This document shows positions 25,160 to 34,600 of a DNA stretch of 64,000 bases, in pieces. Within the stretch, counting starts at the first letter, position 1; each line of letters begins with the position of its first letter. Location of the stretch: contig NZ_JAAGLT010000010.1 of the NCBI RefSeq assembly GCF_010548275.1, positions 124,001 through 188,000 on the forward strand. Reading direction: 5' to 3'. A program made the translations under genes and the position numbers. Origin of the DNA: Streptomyces sp. SID12488 (lineage in GTDB: Bacteria; Actinomycetota; Actinomycetes; Streptomycetales; Streptomycetaceae). The notes below the pieces were generated by a model, which was not told the DNA's origin, made no database searches, and worked only from the letters and a program-made list of their open reading frames with translations.

Positions 25160-25437
25160 CCCAGTGGCCGAACCACAGACCCACCGGACCACTCGGCCAC
25201 CGGACCACCCAGCCACTCGGTCACTCGGTCACTCGGTCACTCGGCCACTCGGCCACCGAACCACCGAACCACCGAACCACCGAACCACCGAACCACCCAG
25301 CCACCCAGCCACCCAGCCACCCAGCCACCCAGCCACCCAGCCAGTGAACGAACCGGTGGGCCAGCGGACGAACCACTGACCCACCGAACCACCGAGCCAC
25401 TCGACCACTCGGCCACCCAGCCACTCGGCCAGTGAAC
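25160..25437. repeat. 8-base-period minisatellite between MFS gene and fba
   Basis: Almost the whole 270 bases consist of 8-base units in homogeneous blocks: GTCACTCG-type near 25220-25245, CCGAACCA repeated near 25256-25292, CCAGCCAC repeated near 25296-25340, then mixed units up to the fba stop. All fit a loose pattern ACYSRRCC. Several frames are open on both strands (for example His-Pro-Ala-Thr-Gln repeats) but these are a by-product of the period. No gene or terminator is seen in it. Confidence 0.85.
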
Positions 25438-26468
25438 TACTTGATCTTCGTGCCGGCCGACCGCAGGTCCTGCGTGGCCACGACGACACGCGCGGCCATG
25501 CTCGCCTCGGCCAGCTTGCCCCACGTACGCGGGTCGTAGGTCGACTTGGAGCCGACCTCGCCGTCGACCTTGAGGACGCCGTCGTAGTTGCGGAACATGT
25601 GGTCGGCGACGGGACGTGTGAAGGCGTACTGCGTGTCCGTGTCGAGGTTCATCTTCACGACGCCGTTCTCCAGCGCGGTGGCGATCTCCTCCGCCGAGGA
25701 GCCCGAGCCGCCGTGGAAGACGAAGTCGAACGGCTGGGACCCGGCCGGCTTGCCGTACTTCGCGGCGACGCCCTCGTTCAGCTCCTTGAGGAGGTCGGGG
25801 CGCAGGACGACGTTGCCCGGCTTGTACACGCCGTGGACGTTGCCGAAGGACGCGGCGAGCAGGTAGCGGCCCTTCTCGCCGAGACCGAGGGCCTCGACCG
25901 TGCGCAGGGCGTCGTCGACGGTCGTGTAGAGGGAGTCGTTGATCTCGTGCGAGACACCGTCCTCCTCGCCACCGGTCGGCGTGATCTCGACCTCAAGGAT
26001 GATCTTCGCGGCGGCGGCGCGGGCCAGCAGCTCCTGCGCGATGGAGAGGTTGTCCGCGAGGGTCTCGGCGGAACCGTCCCACATGTGCGACTGGAACAGC
26101 GGGTTGCGGCCGGCCTTGACGCGCTCCTCGGAGACGGCGATCAGCGGTCGCACATACCCGTCGAGCTTGTCCTTCGGGCAGTGGTCCGTGTGCAGGGCGA
26201 CCGTGACCGGGTACTTCTCGGCGACGATGTGCGCGAACTCGGCCAGGGCGACGGAACCGGTGACCATTTCCTTGCTGTACTGGCCGCCGAGGAACTCCGC
26301 ACCACCCGTCGAGATCTGGATGATGCCGTCGCTCTCCGCCTCCGCGAAGCCGCGCAGGGCGGCGTGGAGGGTCTGGGTCGAGGTCACGTTGATGGCCGGG
26401 TAGGCGAACTTGCCTGCCTTCGCCCGGTCAAGCATTTCGCTGTAGACCTCAGGGGTTGCGATGGGCAT
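25437..26468 (-). CDS. fba: Class II fructose-bisphosphate aldolase
   Basis: 343 residues. The start MPIATPEVYSEMLDRAKAG, the zinc/substrate site VALHTDHCPKDKLDG (about residues 95-109), SHMWDGSAE and DFVFHGGSGSS identify the class II zinc-dependent enzyme of glycolysis and gluconeogenesis. It splits fructose 1,6-bisphosphate into DHAP and glyceraldehyde 3-phosphate. It lies downstream of pyrE on the same strand with a 198-base gap that should hold its own promoter. Its stop codon touches the minisatellite tract. Confidence 0.98.
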   Translation of the reverse strand: MPIATPEVYSEMLDRAKAGKFAYPAINVTSTQTLHAALRGFAEAESDGIIQISTGGAEFLGGQYSKEMVTGSVALAEFAHIVAEKYPVTVALHTDHCPKDKLDGYVRPLIAVSEERVKAGRNPLFQSHMWDGSAETLADNLSIAQELLARAAAAKIILEVEITPTGGEEDGVSHEINDSLYTTVDDALRTVEALGLGEKGRYLLAASFGNVHGVYKPGNVVLRPDLLKELNEGVAAKYGKPAGSQPFDFVFHGGSGSSAEEIATALENGVVKMNLDTDTQYAFTRPVADHMFRNYDGVLKVDGEVGSKSTYDPRTWGKLAEASMAARVVVATQDLRSAGTKIK

Positions 26469-26666
26469 GTGTCCGCTCCTCGTGATGTGCGGGTTGGCGA
26501 TCCGAAGATCTGGAGATCTGGCGTACTGCGTACCTACGGCCCTGACCTAGACCTGGCTGCGAGACCTGGGAAGCGACGTCATCGTCGACCCCATCTTTCC
26601 AGACGTTTCCGTCCAGATGCCCGGCCCGGTACTCGAAGCTGCACTCGGAGCGGTGGCCCGAGGTGG

Positions 26667-27248
26667 TCAGTCCAGGCCGAGGTCGCTCTTCGAGTACGCG
26701 AAGAGGTACGGCACTCCGGCGCCCTGCTCGATCTTCTCGGCGGCGCCCGTCGCCCGGTCGACGATGGTCGCCACGCCCACCACCTCGGCGCCGGCCTCGC
26801 GCACGGCAGCCACGGCGGTGAGCGGCGAGTCGCCGGTCGTGGAGGTGTCCTCGACGACCAGCACGCGCCGCCCCTCGATGCTCGGCCCCTCGACGCGCTT
26901 CTGCATCCCGTGCGCCTTGGCCGCCTTGCGCACGACGAACGCGTCGAGGCGCTGTCCGCGGGCCGCGGCGGCGTGCATCATCGCCGTGCCGACCGGGTCG
27001 GCCCCCATGGTCAGCCCGCCCACGGCGTCGAACTCGATCCCCGCCTCGGCCGCCAGGTCGAGCAGCACCTGCCCGACCAGCGGCGCGGCCTCCCCGTCGA
27101 GGGTGACGAGGCGGAGGTCGATGTAGTAGTCGGCCTCGAGACCCGACGACAGGGTCACCTTGCCGTGCACGACGGCCTTGTCCTTGATCTGCCGCAGCAG
27201 CGCGCCGCGTACGTCTACGTCGTTGTCGCTATCAATGCCTGCACTCAT
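26667..27248 (-). CDS. pyrE: Orotate phosphoribosyltransferase
   Basis: 193 residues. The PRPP-binding loop VLVVEDTSTTGDS and the segments GKVTLSSGLEADYYIDLR and GGLTMGADPVGTAM identify PyrE, which makes orotidine 5'-phosphate from orotate and PRPP in pyrimidine synthesis. The ATG 27248 (MSAGIDSD) fits the family; the longer open frame runs into the upstream gene. It lies 23 bases after the aldose-epimerase-like gene and is probably co-transcribed with it. It stands apart from the main pyr operon, as in other Streptomyces. Confidence 0.96.
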   Translation of the reverse strand: MSAGIDSDNDVDVRGALLRQIKDKAVVHGKVTLSSGLEADYYIDLRLVTLDGEAAPLVGQVLLDLAAEAGIEFDAVGGLTMGADPVGTAMMHAAAARGQRLDAFVVRKAAKAHGMQKRVEGPSIEGRRVLVVEDTSTTGDSPLTAVAAVREAGAEVVGVATIVDRATGAAEKIEQGAGVPYLFAYSKSDLGLD

Positions 27249-27271
27249 GGCAGCCAGCCTAGACGGGGTCG

Positions 27272-28072
27272 TCAGAGGGCTCGCCAGCTCCACGTCATCG
27301 TGGCTTCCAGGGGCTCGATGGGCGTGACGAGACGCGGCAGAGTGTTGAGCCCGTTGGGCGGACCGGTCTGCGGCTCCACGCACACGGCGGCGTCCTGCTC
27401 GTCGTACACGACGACCCATTTCTCGGGGCTGGTCACCTTCAGCTCCAGGCGCTGCGGCCAGGTGAGGGTGACGTCGACGCCGTCGGGCATACCGAAGCAG
27501 TCGTCCCAGGGACCGGGCTTCGGGTCGATCCGCTCCCCGGTGGGCAGGTGGTCGTCGCCACGCTCCTCCTGCCAGGCGGGCGTGAAGGCGACCTGCACCT
27601 CAGCCGGTGCGTCCGCGCCGCCGAGGTTCCGGTTGAACCAGGGGTGCCAGCCGATCTGCGCCGGGAAGGAATCGGCGTACGTCTCCACGGACATGGTGAG
27701 CGTGAGGCTGTCCGGGGTCAGCGTGACGACCTGCGTGACGCGCCCGGCATAGGGCCACGGCTCCACGAGGTCGTACGTGATCACGGCCTCGTCGGCGGTG
27801 GTGCGGGCGACGCGCCAGGCGCCGTCGCGGACGGTGCCGTGGATGGCGTGCGGCGGGGAGTTGAGGGGGAGTTGGCGTACGGTGCCGCCGTCGAGGAACC
27901 GGCCGTCGCGGGTACGCCCGCACCAGGGAACCATCGGGAAGCACCCGAACCGCTCTCCCTGGCACAGCAGTTCGACTCCGTCGACGCGCAGCCCTCCGAC
28001 CCGGCCGCCGTTCCCCGGCTGTACGGTCACCTCCGCGTCACCCGCGGCCAGCGTGATCTCATCGTTACTCAC
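27272..28072 (-). CDS. Aldose 1-epimerase family protein
   Basis: 266 residues with a galactose-mutarotase-like beta-sandwich. PHAIHGTVRDGAWRV contains the first catalytic-type His, IGWHPWFNRNLGG the second, and the C-terminal FVVYDEQDAAVCVEPQTGPP-like segment (here VVVYDEQDAAVCVEPQTGP) the conserved Glu. It interconverts sugar anomers or acts on a sugar phosphate. It is the first gene of a probable pair with pyrE, in the order I remember from other Streptomyces chromosomes. Exact substrate unknown. Confidence 0.9.
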   Translation of the reverse strand: MSNDEITLAAGDAEVTVQPGNGGRVGGLRVDGVELLCQGERFGCFPMVPWCGRTRDGRFLDGGTVRQLPLNSPPHAIHGTVRDGAWRVARTTADEAVITYDLVEPWPYAGRVTQVVTLTPDSLTLTMSVETYADSFPAQIGWHPWFNRNLGGADAPAEVQVAFTPAWQEERGDDHLPTGERIDPKPGPWDDCFGMPDGVDVTLTWPQRLELKVTSPEKWVVVYDEQDAAVCVEPQTGPPNGLNTLPRLVTPIEPLEATMTWSWRAL

Positions 28073-28163
28073 ACACCGACCCTACCGGCCCCCTCACCCG
28101 GCGTTCAGCCGAGGCCGCTGCGGCCCGGGCCGTGGTTTCCCACCCACCCACCGGTTCACCGCG

Positions 28164-29045
28164 TCAACGCCGCTTCTTCAACGCCCGCCCCACCACGATC
28201 ACCGACGCCACCACCAACGCCGCAGCCGGCGCGGCCCACCGCAACGCCACGTTCCCCGCCACCTGCTCCGGAGGCGGCACCGGGGCATACCGCCCCCGGG
28301 GCGGCGCGTGGTCCACTTCCTCCGCGCTGCGCCCGATCATCGTCCGACGCGCGTGCGCGGCCTCGGCAGGCGGCTCACCGGGATCCACGAACCCCTCGGA
28401 GACCTGCTCGGCCTGCTCCCCCTCGTCGTCGGGGTCGTCGTCAGCAAGTGCGCCAGGATCGTCGGGCACCTCGGGAACATCGACGTCGGAATCCTGGATC
28501 TCCACAACCGCCGACGGCTCCTCGAACTCCTCGAACACCTCGGACGGCTCAGCCTCCTCCGGCTCCCCCGCGACCTCGCCCAGCCCCTCCCCGAACCGCC
28601 GCAGCAACCGCACCCCCGCCGCGACAACGGCATCCGCGGGAAGGTCGGCCACTCGCCCGTCCGCCGTGACCGTGCCCCCGAACACCAACAAGGACCCGCC
28701 TCCGCCCTGGACCTCCCGGACACGCAACGTCAGCGCCACCTTCACCGCCCCACCACCACGCACCTCGACGGCGTCACCCTCCACGACGTACACGTACTCC
28801 CCGTCGCTCCGGCCACCGCCCCGGCCGCCGTCCTGCCCGTCCGCCACAGCGACCCGCAAGGCCCCGCGATACGTGATCGTGTGCCCCCCGACCCGCACCT
28901 TCAGCCGCCCGGCGACCCCGGCTACGGCAGGCTCGGTGCCCGCGTCCTGCTGGAGTCCGGGGACCGCCCTGGCGATGCGCGCGGGGTCGGCGAGCACGTC
29001 CCTCAGCCGCTCCGCCAAAACCGGAACGAACACCTCATGGTCCAT
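28164..29045 (-). CDS. Tail-anchored SRPBCC-domain protein
   Basis: 293 residues. Residues about 1-150 form an SRPBCC/CoxG-like lipid- or ligand-binding domain (MDHEVFVPVLAERLRDVLAD, then VAGRLKVRVGGHTITYRGAL). An acidic linker rich in Glu, Asp and Pro (about 155-255) follows, then one C-terminal membrane helix (NVALRWAAPAAALVVASVIV) with a KKRR end, implying a tail anchor with the domain in the cytoplasm. Start 29045 gives the family N-terminus. It may bind a hydrophobic ligand at the membrane. Not part of a clear operon. Confidence 0.75.
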   Translation of the reverse strand: MDHEVFVPVLAERLRDVLADPARIARAVPGLQQDAGTEPAVAGVAGRLKVRVGGHTITYRGALRVAVADGQDGGRGGGRSDGEYVYVVEGDAVEVRGGGAVKVALTLRVREVQGGGGSLLVFGGTVTADGRVADLPADAVVAAGVRLLRRFGEGLGEVAGEPEEAEPSEVFEEFEEPSAVVEIQDSDVDVPEVPDDPGALADDDPDDEGEQAEQVSEGFVDPGEPPAEAAHARRTMIGRSAEEVDHAPPRGRYAPVPPPEQVAGNVALRWAAPAAALVVASVIVVGRALKKRR

Positions 29046-29140
29046 GGAACCCGAGGGTACCCAGCACGACCCGCACCGCACCCGCGCATCCGGGGATTCC
29101 CACGGGATCCCCCAGGATCCCACCCGCGCGGCCCCACCCC

Positions 29141-30769
29141 TCAGTAACGCGGATGTACCAAGGTCGAAGCCCGCACCCCCGCCGCCCCCACCACCCGCAT
29201 CCGCGCCGCAGCCCGCGCGTCCGCCGCCAGCCCGGCCTGCGTGAGCGTCCGCAGCCGGGGCGCGGTGGGCCCGTCCACCCGCAGCCGGGGCGTGGGCCCC
29301 TCGGCCGTCGCCAGCACGAACCCCCAGTCCTGCGGGGCCCGCACCGCCCCCGGCCCCGTACGGTCCGGGCCGGCCACGCGATACGGCACCGTCCGGAGCC
29401 CGGCGGCCCGCATGGTCGTCTCGACGGTCCAGAACGCGCGCGGCCGGGCGGAGACCGGGCCGCCGTGCACGACCAGCCGGCCGCCGTCGGTCAGCACCTG
29501 CCGGGCCAGCCCGTAGAACTCCTGCGAGTACAGCTTCGTACTCGCCGTGATGCCCGGGTCCGGCAGGTCCGAGACGACCACGTCGTACGCGGCCCGCGCA
29601 CCGCGCAGCAGCCGGAAGGCGTCCGCCGTCGTGACATGGACGCGCGCGTCGTCGAACGCGTGCGCGTTCAGCGCGGCGAGGGCCGGGTCCCGGCGCGCCA
29701 GCCGCACCACGCCCGCGTCGAGCTCGACGACGTCCACCCGCCGTACTCCCGGATGGCGCAGCACCTCCCGCACGGCGAGCCCGTCGCCGCCGCCGAGGAC
29801 GAGCACGCGCGCGTGCGGGCCGTCCATCGCGGGGTGGACGAGCGCCTCGTGGTAGCGCCGCTCGTCGTGCCCGCCGACCCGCAGCCGACCGTCCAGGAAC
29901 AGATTCAGCGGCCGGCCGTCCGAGCCGCCGGTGAGAACGACCTCCTGTACGCCGGTCCGCAGCGCCACGCGTACGTCGTCGCCGTACATCGCGTGCCGGG
30001 CGGCGCGTTCGAAGTCGTCGACGAGTACGGCCGCGGCGGCCAGGACTCCGATCACGGTCACGTTGGCCACCACCAGCAGCCAGCACGCGCGCCGGGTGAG
30101 GTCCCGTCGGAACAGGCCCAGGACGAGGGCGCCGCCGACCAGCGCGTTGACCGTGCCGGTGAGCAGGGCGCCGGTGAGCTGGCCGAGCCAGGGGAGCAGG
30201 AGGAAGGGGAAGGCCAGGCCCCCTACCAGCGCGCCCACGTAGTCCGCGGCGAACAGGTCGGCGACCGCGCCGCCCGCGTCCTGGCGGCGGATGCGTTGGA
30301 TCAGCTCCATGAGCAGCGGCACCTCGGTGCCGATGAGCAGGCCGATGACGAGAGAGAAGGTGACAAGGAGGACGCGGGGGCCGTTGGCCCACAGGCCGCC
30401 CCAGTCGCCGGTCCAGGCGAAGACCGCGTACAGGGCCATCGCGCTCGATCCGCCGACCAGTGCGAGCGCCGCCTCGACCGCGGCGAAACCGGCCGCGGCG
30501 AAGCAGCGCAGGCGTTTCGCAGCGAGCGAGCCGATGCCCATCGCGAACACCATCACGGAGAGCACGACGGACGCCTGGGTGACCGAGTCGCCGATCAGGT
30601 ACGAGGCGAGCGCGACGAGTTCCAGTTCGTACACCAGTCCACAGGCCGCGCAGACGAACGCGCCTGCGAGGACCAGGAACCGCCCGGCGCCGGGCCGGAC
30701 GGGCAGCCGCGCGGGGCTGCCCCAGGACGGGGGACTGCCCGGCGGGGCCGACACGTGCGGTTCAATCAC
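29141..30769 (-). CDS. Membrane-fused spermidine-synthase-like protein
   Basis: 542 residues from a GTG start. Residues about 30-260 contain about seven membrane helices, and the C-terminal about 270 residues are a polyamine-aminopropyltransferase domain with the nucleotide-binding motif VLVLGGGDGLAVREVL and acidic VVELDAG, then YDVVVSDLPDPG. The family transfers an aminopropyl group from decarboxylated S-adenosylmethionine, but fused membrane versions in actinobacteria are uncharacterised and could act as methyltransferases or transporters. It faces the DUF2617 gene upstream on the same strand. No SAM decarboxylase gene is nearby. Confidence 0.88.
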   Translation of the reverse strand: MIEPHVSAPPGSPPSWGSPARLPVRPGAGRFLVLAGAFVCAACGLVYELELVALASYLIGDSVTQASVVLSVMVFAMGIGSLAAKRLRCFAAAGFAAVEAALALVGGSSAMALYAVFAWTGDWGGLWANGPRVLLVTFSLVIGLLIGTEVPLLMELIQRIRRQDAGGAVADLFAADYVGALVGGLAFPFLLLPWLGQLTGALLTGTVNALVGGALVLGLFRRDLTRRACWLLVVANVTVIGVLAAAAVLVDDFERAARHAMYGDDVRVALRTGVQEVVLTGGSDGRPLNLFLDGRLRVGGHDERRYHEALVHPAMDGPHARVLVLGGGDGLAVREVLRHPGVRRVDVVELDAGVVRLARRDPALAALNAHAFDDARVHVTTADAFRLLRGARAAYDVVVSDLPDPGITASTKLYSQEFYGLARQVLTDGGRLVVHGGPVSARPRAFWTVETTMRAAGLRTVPYRVAGPDRTGPGAVRAPQDWGFVLATAEGPTPRLRVDGPTAPRLRTLTQAGLAADARAAARMRVVGAAGVRASTLVHPRY

Positions 30770-30865
30770 GCTGGGAACGCTACGTCACACCATCGGCACG
30801 CTTCGTCACCCACACGTGTGGTCTTTGTTTACGCGGAGGCAGTCGGCGCGAGGGCCCCGATTCGC

Positions 30866-30892
30866 CGGCGGCCGTCCCTCGGACGGCCGCCG
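30866..30892 (-). terminator. Hairpin terminator after the DUF2617 gene
   Basis: Twelve-base arms CGGCGGCCGTCC and GGACGGCCGCCG with a three-base loop lie 33 bases beyond the DUF2617 stop and before the spermidine-synthase-like gene. Confidence 0.75.
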
Positions 30893-30925
30893 CGACCCGT
30901 GGGCCGCCGCAACCCGCAGGGCATC

Positions 30926-31444
30926 TCAGAGGGCCGCCGCCACCCGTACCCCCACCCGGGTCCTGGTCGCCACCAGTTGCCCGTCCTGCGGATAGGCGTG
31001 CCAGGTCCGCCAGTGCACCTGCCCCTCGTGGCGCTGGGCCAGCATCGCGGTGAAGGCGTACGGGCTGCCGGGGAAGACGCCCGCCAGGCCGTGGGGGTGG
31101 TCGGCGACCAGGGCCAGCAGTTCCTGGGCGCGCCCGGCGAACGACTCCGGCGACAGGATCTCGACTCTCGCGGCGAACTCGTACTCCCAGTCGTCGACGC
31201 GTTTGGCCACGCCGAGCGGGAGGGGGGTACTGGAGCCCGGGATGCACGCGACCGTCTCCGAACAGATGCCCTGCCGCTCCTCCAGAAGGACCTGGTGGGA
31301 GGCGCCGAGGAGTCTCAACTGAAGTTTCGCGTCGGCCAGTTCGAGGTCGAGGGTGGCGAGGGCGGGCAACGGCTCCCGGCCCAGGGCCCAGGCGAGGTCG
31401 GCCGCGCGCGTGTCGGTGTAGGTGGTGTTCAGGGTCGTGAGCAT
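30926..31444 (-). CDS. DUF2617 family protein
   Basis: 172 residues, soluble. Segments such as YTDTRAADLAWALGREPLPA, CSETVACIPGSSTPLP and LVADHPHGLAGVFPGSPYAF fit the DUF2617 family of actinobacteria. Function unknown. The start at 31444 is an ATG with GTGAGC upstream. It is conserved next to the spermidine-synthase-like gene in Streptomyces as I remember it, but a terminator separates the two. Confidence 0.85.
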   Translation of the reverse strand: MLTTLNTTYTDTRAADLAWALGREPLPALATLDLELADAKLQLRLLGASHQVLLEERQGICSETVACIPGSSTPLPLGVAKRVDDWEYEFAARVEILSPESFAGRAQELLALVADHPHGLAGVFPGSPYAFTAMLAQRHEGQVHWRTWHAYPQDGQLVATRTRVGVRVAAAL

Positions 31445-31881
31445 GGATCGGCTCCGCTAGCACGCAAAGGGAGGTGAGATGTGGGTGAGCAACGTACGGG
31501 TGAACGAGGTGTGCACGAGCGAGGTGGGGGTCCGGCGCGCTACCGGTCGACACGGGTCGACACCGGGAGATCGGCCCGGTCAGCCCAGTCATGAGGAACA
31601 TCCAGGGGCAGGGGATGTCCGAGGGGCTGTGTTGGTGGTTTAGAGGGAATCATGAACAGTGGCACCGTCACAGCGTTTTTACCCAACTTCGTGCGGTTTC
31701 CATCCCTCAGAGGGCTTCGCAGCTCAACTGTTCAACCGTGGCGTACGCCCGAGCGTGCGAAGGACGCCCGCAAGCGGTCGTACGAACGCCCGCCGGGACG
31801 ACGTGTCAGCACGTCGTCCCGGCGGGCGCTCACCCTGCGGTCCGGATACGGTTCCCCCTGCCGGAGCTCAGCTGCCCCGTG
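31445..31881. other. 437-base gap with promoter of DUF2617 gene and a terminator
   Basis: No gene is recognised here. The right-hand part carries a very strong hairpin for the small Gly/Cys-rich protein gene; the part near 31620-31720 is AT-richer and probably contains promoter elements, but no consensus is clear enough to place. Confidence 0.5.
31787..31828 (-). terminator. Long perfect hairpin after the Gly/Cys-rich protein gene
   Basis: Nineteen-base perfect arms (CGCCCGCCGGGACGACGTG and complement) with a TCAG loop lie 53 bases beyond the stop codon of the 101-residue protein gene. Confidence 0.85.
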
Positions 31882-32187
31882 TCAGCTGCCTCCACCGCAT
31901 CCGCCCCCGCCTCCCCCGCAGGACGATCCGCCGCCACAGGACGAGCTGCCTCCGCAGGAGGAACTCGAACCGCACGACGAGCTGCTCCCGGCGTCACCGG
32001 AACTGCTGGAGCCCGCCACTCCCCCGGCCCACCAGCTGTCGCTTCCCCGGCTCCGCCGCCCCCGCCTGTAGTGCGCCGCCTGGGCTCGCTGCCGGCTCCC
32101 CCGGGAAGCCCGGACCGCCGCGGTCACCCCGCTCACCGCGATGAACAAGCCCACCAGGATGACAATGGCGAAGATGGCTACGACCAT
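31882..32187 (-). CDS. Small membrane protein with Gly/Ser/Cys-rich tail
   Basis: 101 residues. One N-terminal membrane helix (VVAIFAIVILVGLFIAVSGV) is followed by an Arg-rich stretch and a tail of about 45 residues made of Gly, Ser and nine or so Cys (for example SSSCGGSSSCGGGSSCGGGG). A GGAGGGTGA ribosome binding site precedes the ATG. Gly/Cys-rich tails occur in some actinobacterial membrane proteins (for example TIGR04222-type), which this could be a short relative of. The tail may bind metal or form disulfides outside the cell. Function unknown. Confidence 0.7.
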   Translation of the reverse strand: MVVAIFAIVILVGLFIAVSGVTAAVRASRGSRQRAQAAHYRRGRRSRGSDSWWAGGVAGSSSSGDAGSSSSCGSSSSCGGSSSCGGGSSCGGGGGGCGGGS

Positions 32188-32316
32188 GACGTCACCCTCC
32201 TTTCGTTCCCCCGAGGCGGCCCCCCGTGGGCGCCTCACCGTCTTGCGTGACGGGGGGATGCCCGCTTGTCTCACCTGCCAAAGCAGAGTTGAGGAAGTCC
32301 AGAGCTTCGGCGCAGG

Positions 32317-33522
32317 ATGACGACCATGACCAGCAGCGAACGCCCCTTCCTCAACCGCCGGCTCGCCGAGTTCGGGACGACGATCTTCGCCGAGATGTCG
32401 GCGCTCGCCGTCACCACCGGCTCGATCAACCTCGGCCAGGGTTTCCCGGACACCGACGGCCCCGAGGAGATCCGCGAGGCGGCCGTACGGGCGCTGCGCG
32501 ACGGCCGCGGCAACCAGTACCCGCCGGGTCCGGGCGTCCCCGAGCTGCGTACGGCCATCGCGGCGCACCAGGAACGCCGGTACGGGCTGTCGTACGACCC
32601 CGACCGCGAGGTCCTGGTGACGGCGGGCGCGACGGAGGCCATCGCGGCGACCCTGCTGGCGTTGCTGGAGCCGGGCGACGAGGTGATCGCCCTGGAGCCC
32701 TACTACGACTCCTACGCGGCGTGCATCGCGATGGCGGGCGGCACTCGCGTGCCGGTCACACTGCGCCCCCACGAGGGCTCGTTCCGCCTGGACCTGGACG
32801 AGCTCCGGGCGGCGCTGACCCCCCGCACCCGCCTGCTCCTGATCAACACCCCGCACAACCCGACGGGCACCGTCCTGACCCGCGAGGAACTGACCGCCAT
32901 TGCACAGCTCGCCGTGGAGCGCGACCTGCTGGTGGTCACCGACGAGGTGTACGAGCACCTGGTCTTCGACGACGCCGGCCATCTGCCGCTGGCCTCCTTC
33001 CCCGGGATGCGCGAACGAACGGTCTCTATCGGGAGCGCCGGGAAGACGTTTTCGTTCACCGGATGGAAAGTGGGCTGGGTCACATCGACGCCGGACCTGG
33101 TCACGGCGGTGCGCTCGGCGAAGCAGTTCCTGACGTACGTGGCGTCGGGCCCGTTCCAGTACGCGGTGGCGGAGGCGCTGGCGCTCCCGGACTCCTACTT
33201 CGAGGCGTTCCGCGAGGACATGAGGGTCAAGCGGGACCTGTTGTCAGCGGGGCTCACGGAGGCGGGCTTCAAGGTGTTCCGGCCCTCGGGCACGTACTTC
33301 ATCACCACCGACATCCGCCCCCTCGGCGCGGAGCTGTCCAAAAACGGCGACGGCTTCGCCTTCTGCCGCGCCCTGCCGGAACTGGCCGGCGTGGTCGCGA
33401 TCCCGAACGCGGTCTTCTACGACCACCGGGAAGAGGGCGCACCCTTCGTCCGCTTCGCCTTCTGCAAGCGGACCGACGTTCTAGACGAGGCTGTGGCCCG
33501 TCTCAAGCGGCTCGCCGCCTGA
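32317..33522 (+). CDS. PLP aminotransferase, class I/II (KAT/DapC/AspC-like)
   Basis: 401 residues of fold type I. LGQGFPDTDGPEEIREAA, GNQYPPGPGVPELR, INTPHNPTGT, and the PLP lysine in SIGSAGKTFSFTGWKVGW are clear, and the substrate-carboxylate Arg lies in FVRFAFCKRTDVLDEA. The sequence type fits kynurenine/glutamine transaminase and N-succinyldiaminopimelate aminotransferase groups; which amino donor is used cannot be read. ATG 32317 is taken; ATG 32326 is also in frame. A mutilated second copy of its 3' half lies at 36303-36560. A long hairpin follows the gene. Confidence 0.9.
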   Translation: MTTMTSSERPFLNRRLAEFGTTIFAEMSALAVTTGSINLGQGFPDTDGPEEIREAAVRALRDGRGNQYPPGPGVPELRTAIAAHQERRYGLSYDPDREVLVTAGATEAIAATLLALLEPGDEVIALEPYYDSYAACIAMAGGTRVPVTLRPHEGSFRLDLDELRAALTPRTRLLLINTPHNPTGTVLTREELTAIAQLAVERDLLVVTDEVYEHLVFDDAGHLPLASFPGMRERTVSIGSAGKTFSFTGWKVGWVTSTPDLVTAVRSAKQFLTYVASGPFQYAVAEALALPDSYFEAFREDMRVKRDLLSAGLTEAGFKVFRPSGTYFITTDIRPLGAELSKNGDGFAFCRALPELAGVVAIPNAVFYDHREEGAPFVRFAFCKRTDVLDEAVARLKRLAA

Positions 33523-33642
33523 GAGCGCGCCGGACGACCACCGCGGACGAACGCCCCGGCATCCGCTCACCCAGGAAAACCGGGCCGTTTCCCCAAAGGA
33601 CTGACTACTCGGTGTCTTTGGGATGCCTGGTCGATGCGTAGA

Positions 33643-33695
33643 CCAGGTGCCGCACTGCTGGACGCAGGGTCGCCCCCACCCAGTGCGGCACCTGG
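33643..33695. terminator. Bidirectional hairpin between aminotransferase and SDR genes
   Basis: Fifteen-base arms CCAGGTGCCGCACTG and CAGTGCGGCACCTGG enclose 23 bases between two convergent genes. A second small hairpin (CCTGGTC...GACCAGG, 33626-33647) overlaps its left arm, so alternative folds are possible. Confidence 0.65.
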
Positions 33696-33729
33696 GGTCA
33701 CCAGCGGGCAGCGGCCCGGGTCGCTGTTT

Positions 33730-34515
<786 letters not shown>

Positions 34516-34600
34516 GCCGCCAGTGTCATCCGGTCTCCGGAACGCATTCAGGCACAGGCGGTACCAGGATCCGTCGCCGCGCGGCGTGCACACTTGGGGT

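Noticed and set aside
25164..25524. Several open frames with His-Pro-Ala-Thr-Gln or Gly-Trp-Val-Ala repeats
   Set aside because: They result from the 8-base minisatellite read in different frames; no start signal or conserved domain.
28164..30392. 742-codon minus-strand frame spanning two genes
   Set aside because: Only the part up to 29045 is the real SRPBCC gene; the left extension is Arg/Gly/Ala-rich out-of-frame sequence of the spermidine-synthase-like gene.
33626..33695. Possible phage attachment site or IS end between aminotransferase and SDR genes
   Set aside because: The two hairpins are better explained as a bidirectional terminator; no tRNA, integrase or matching direct repeat is present.
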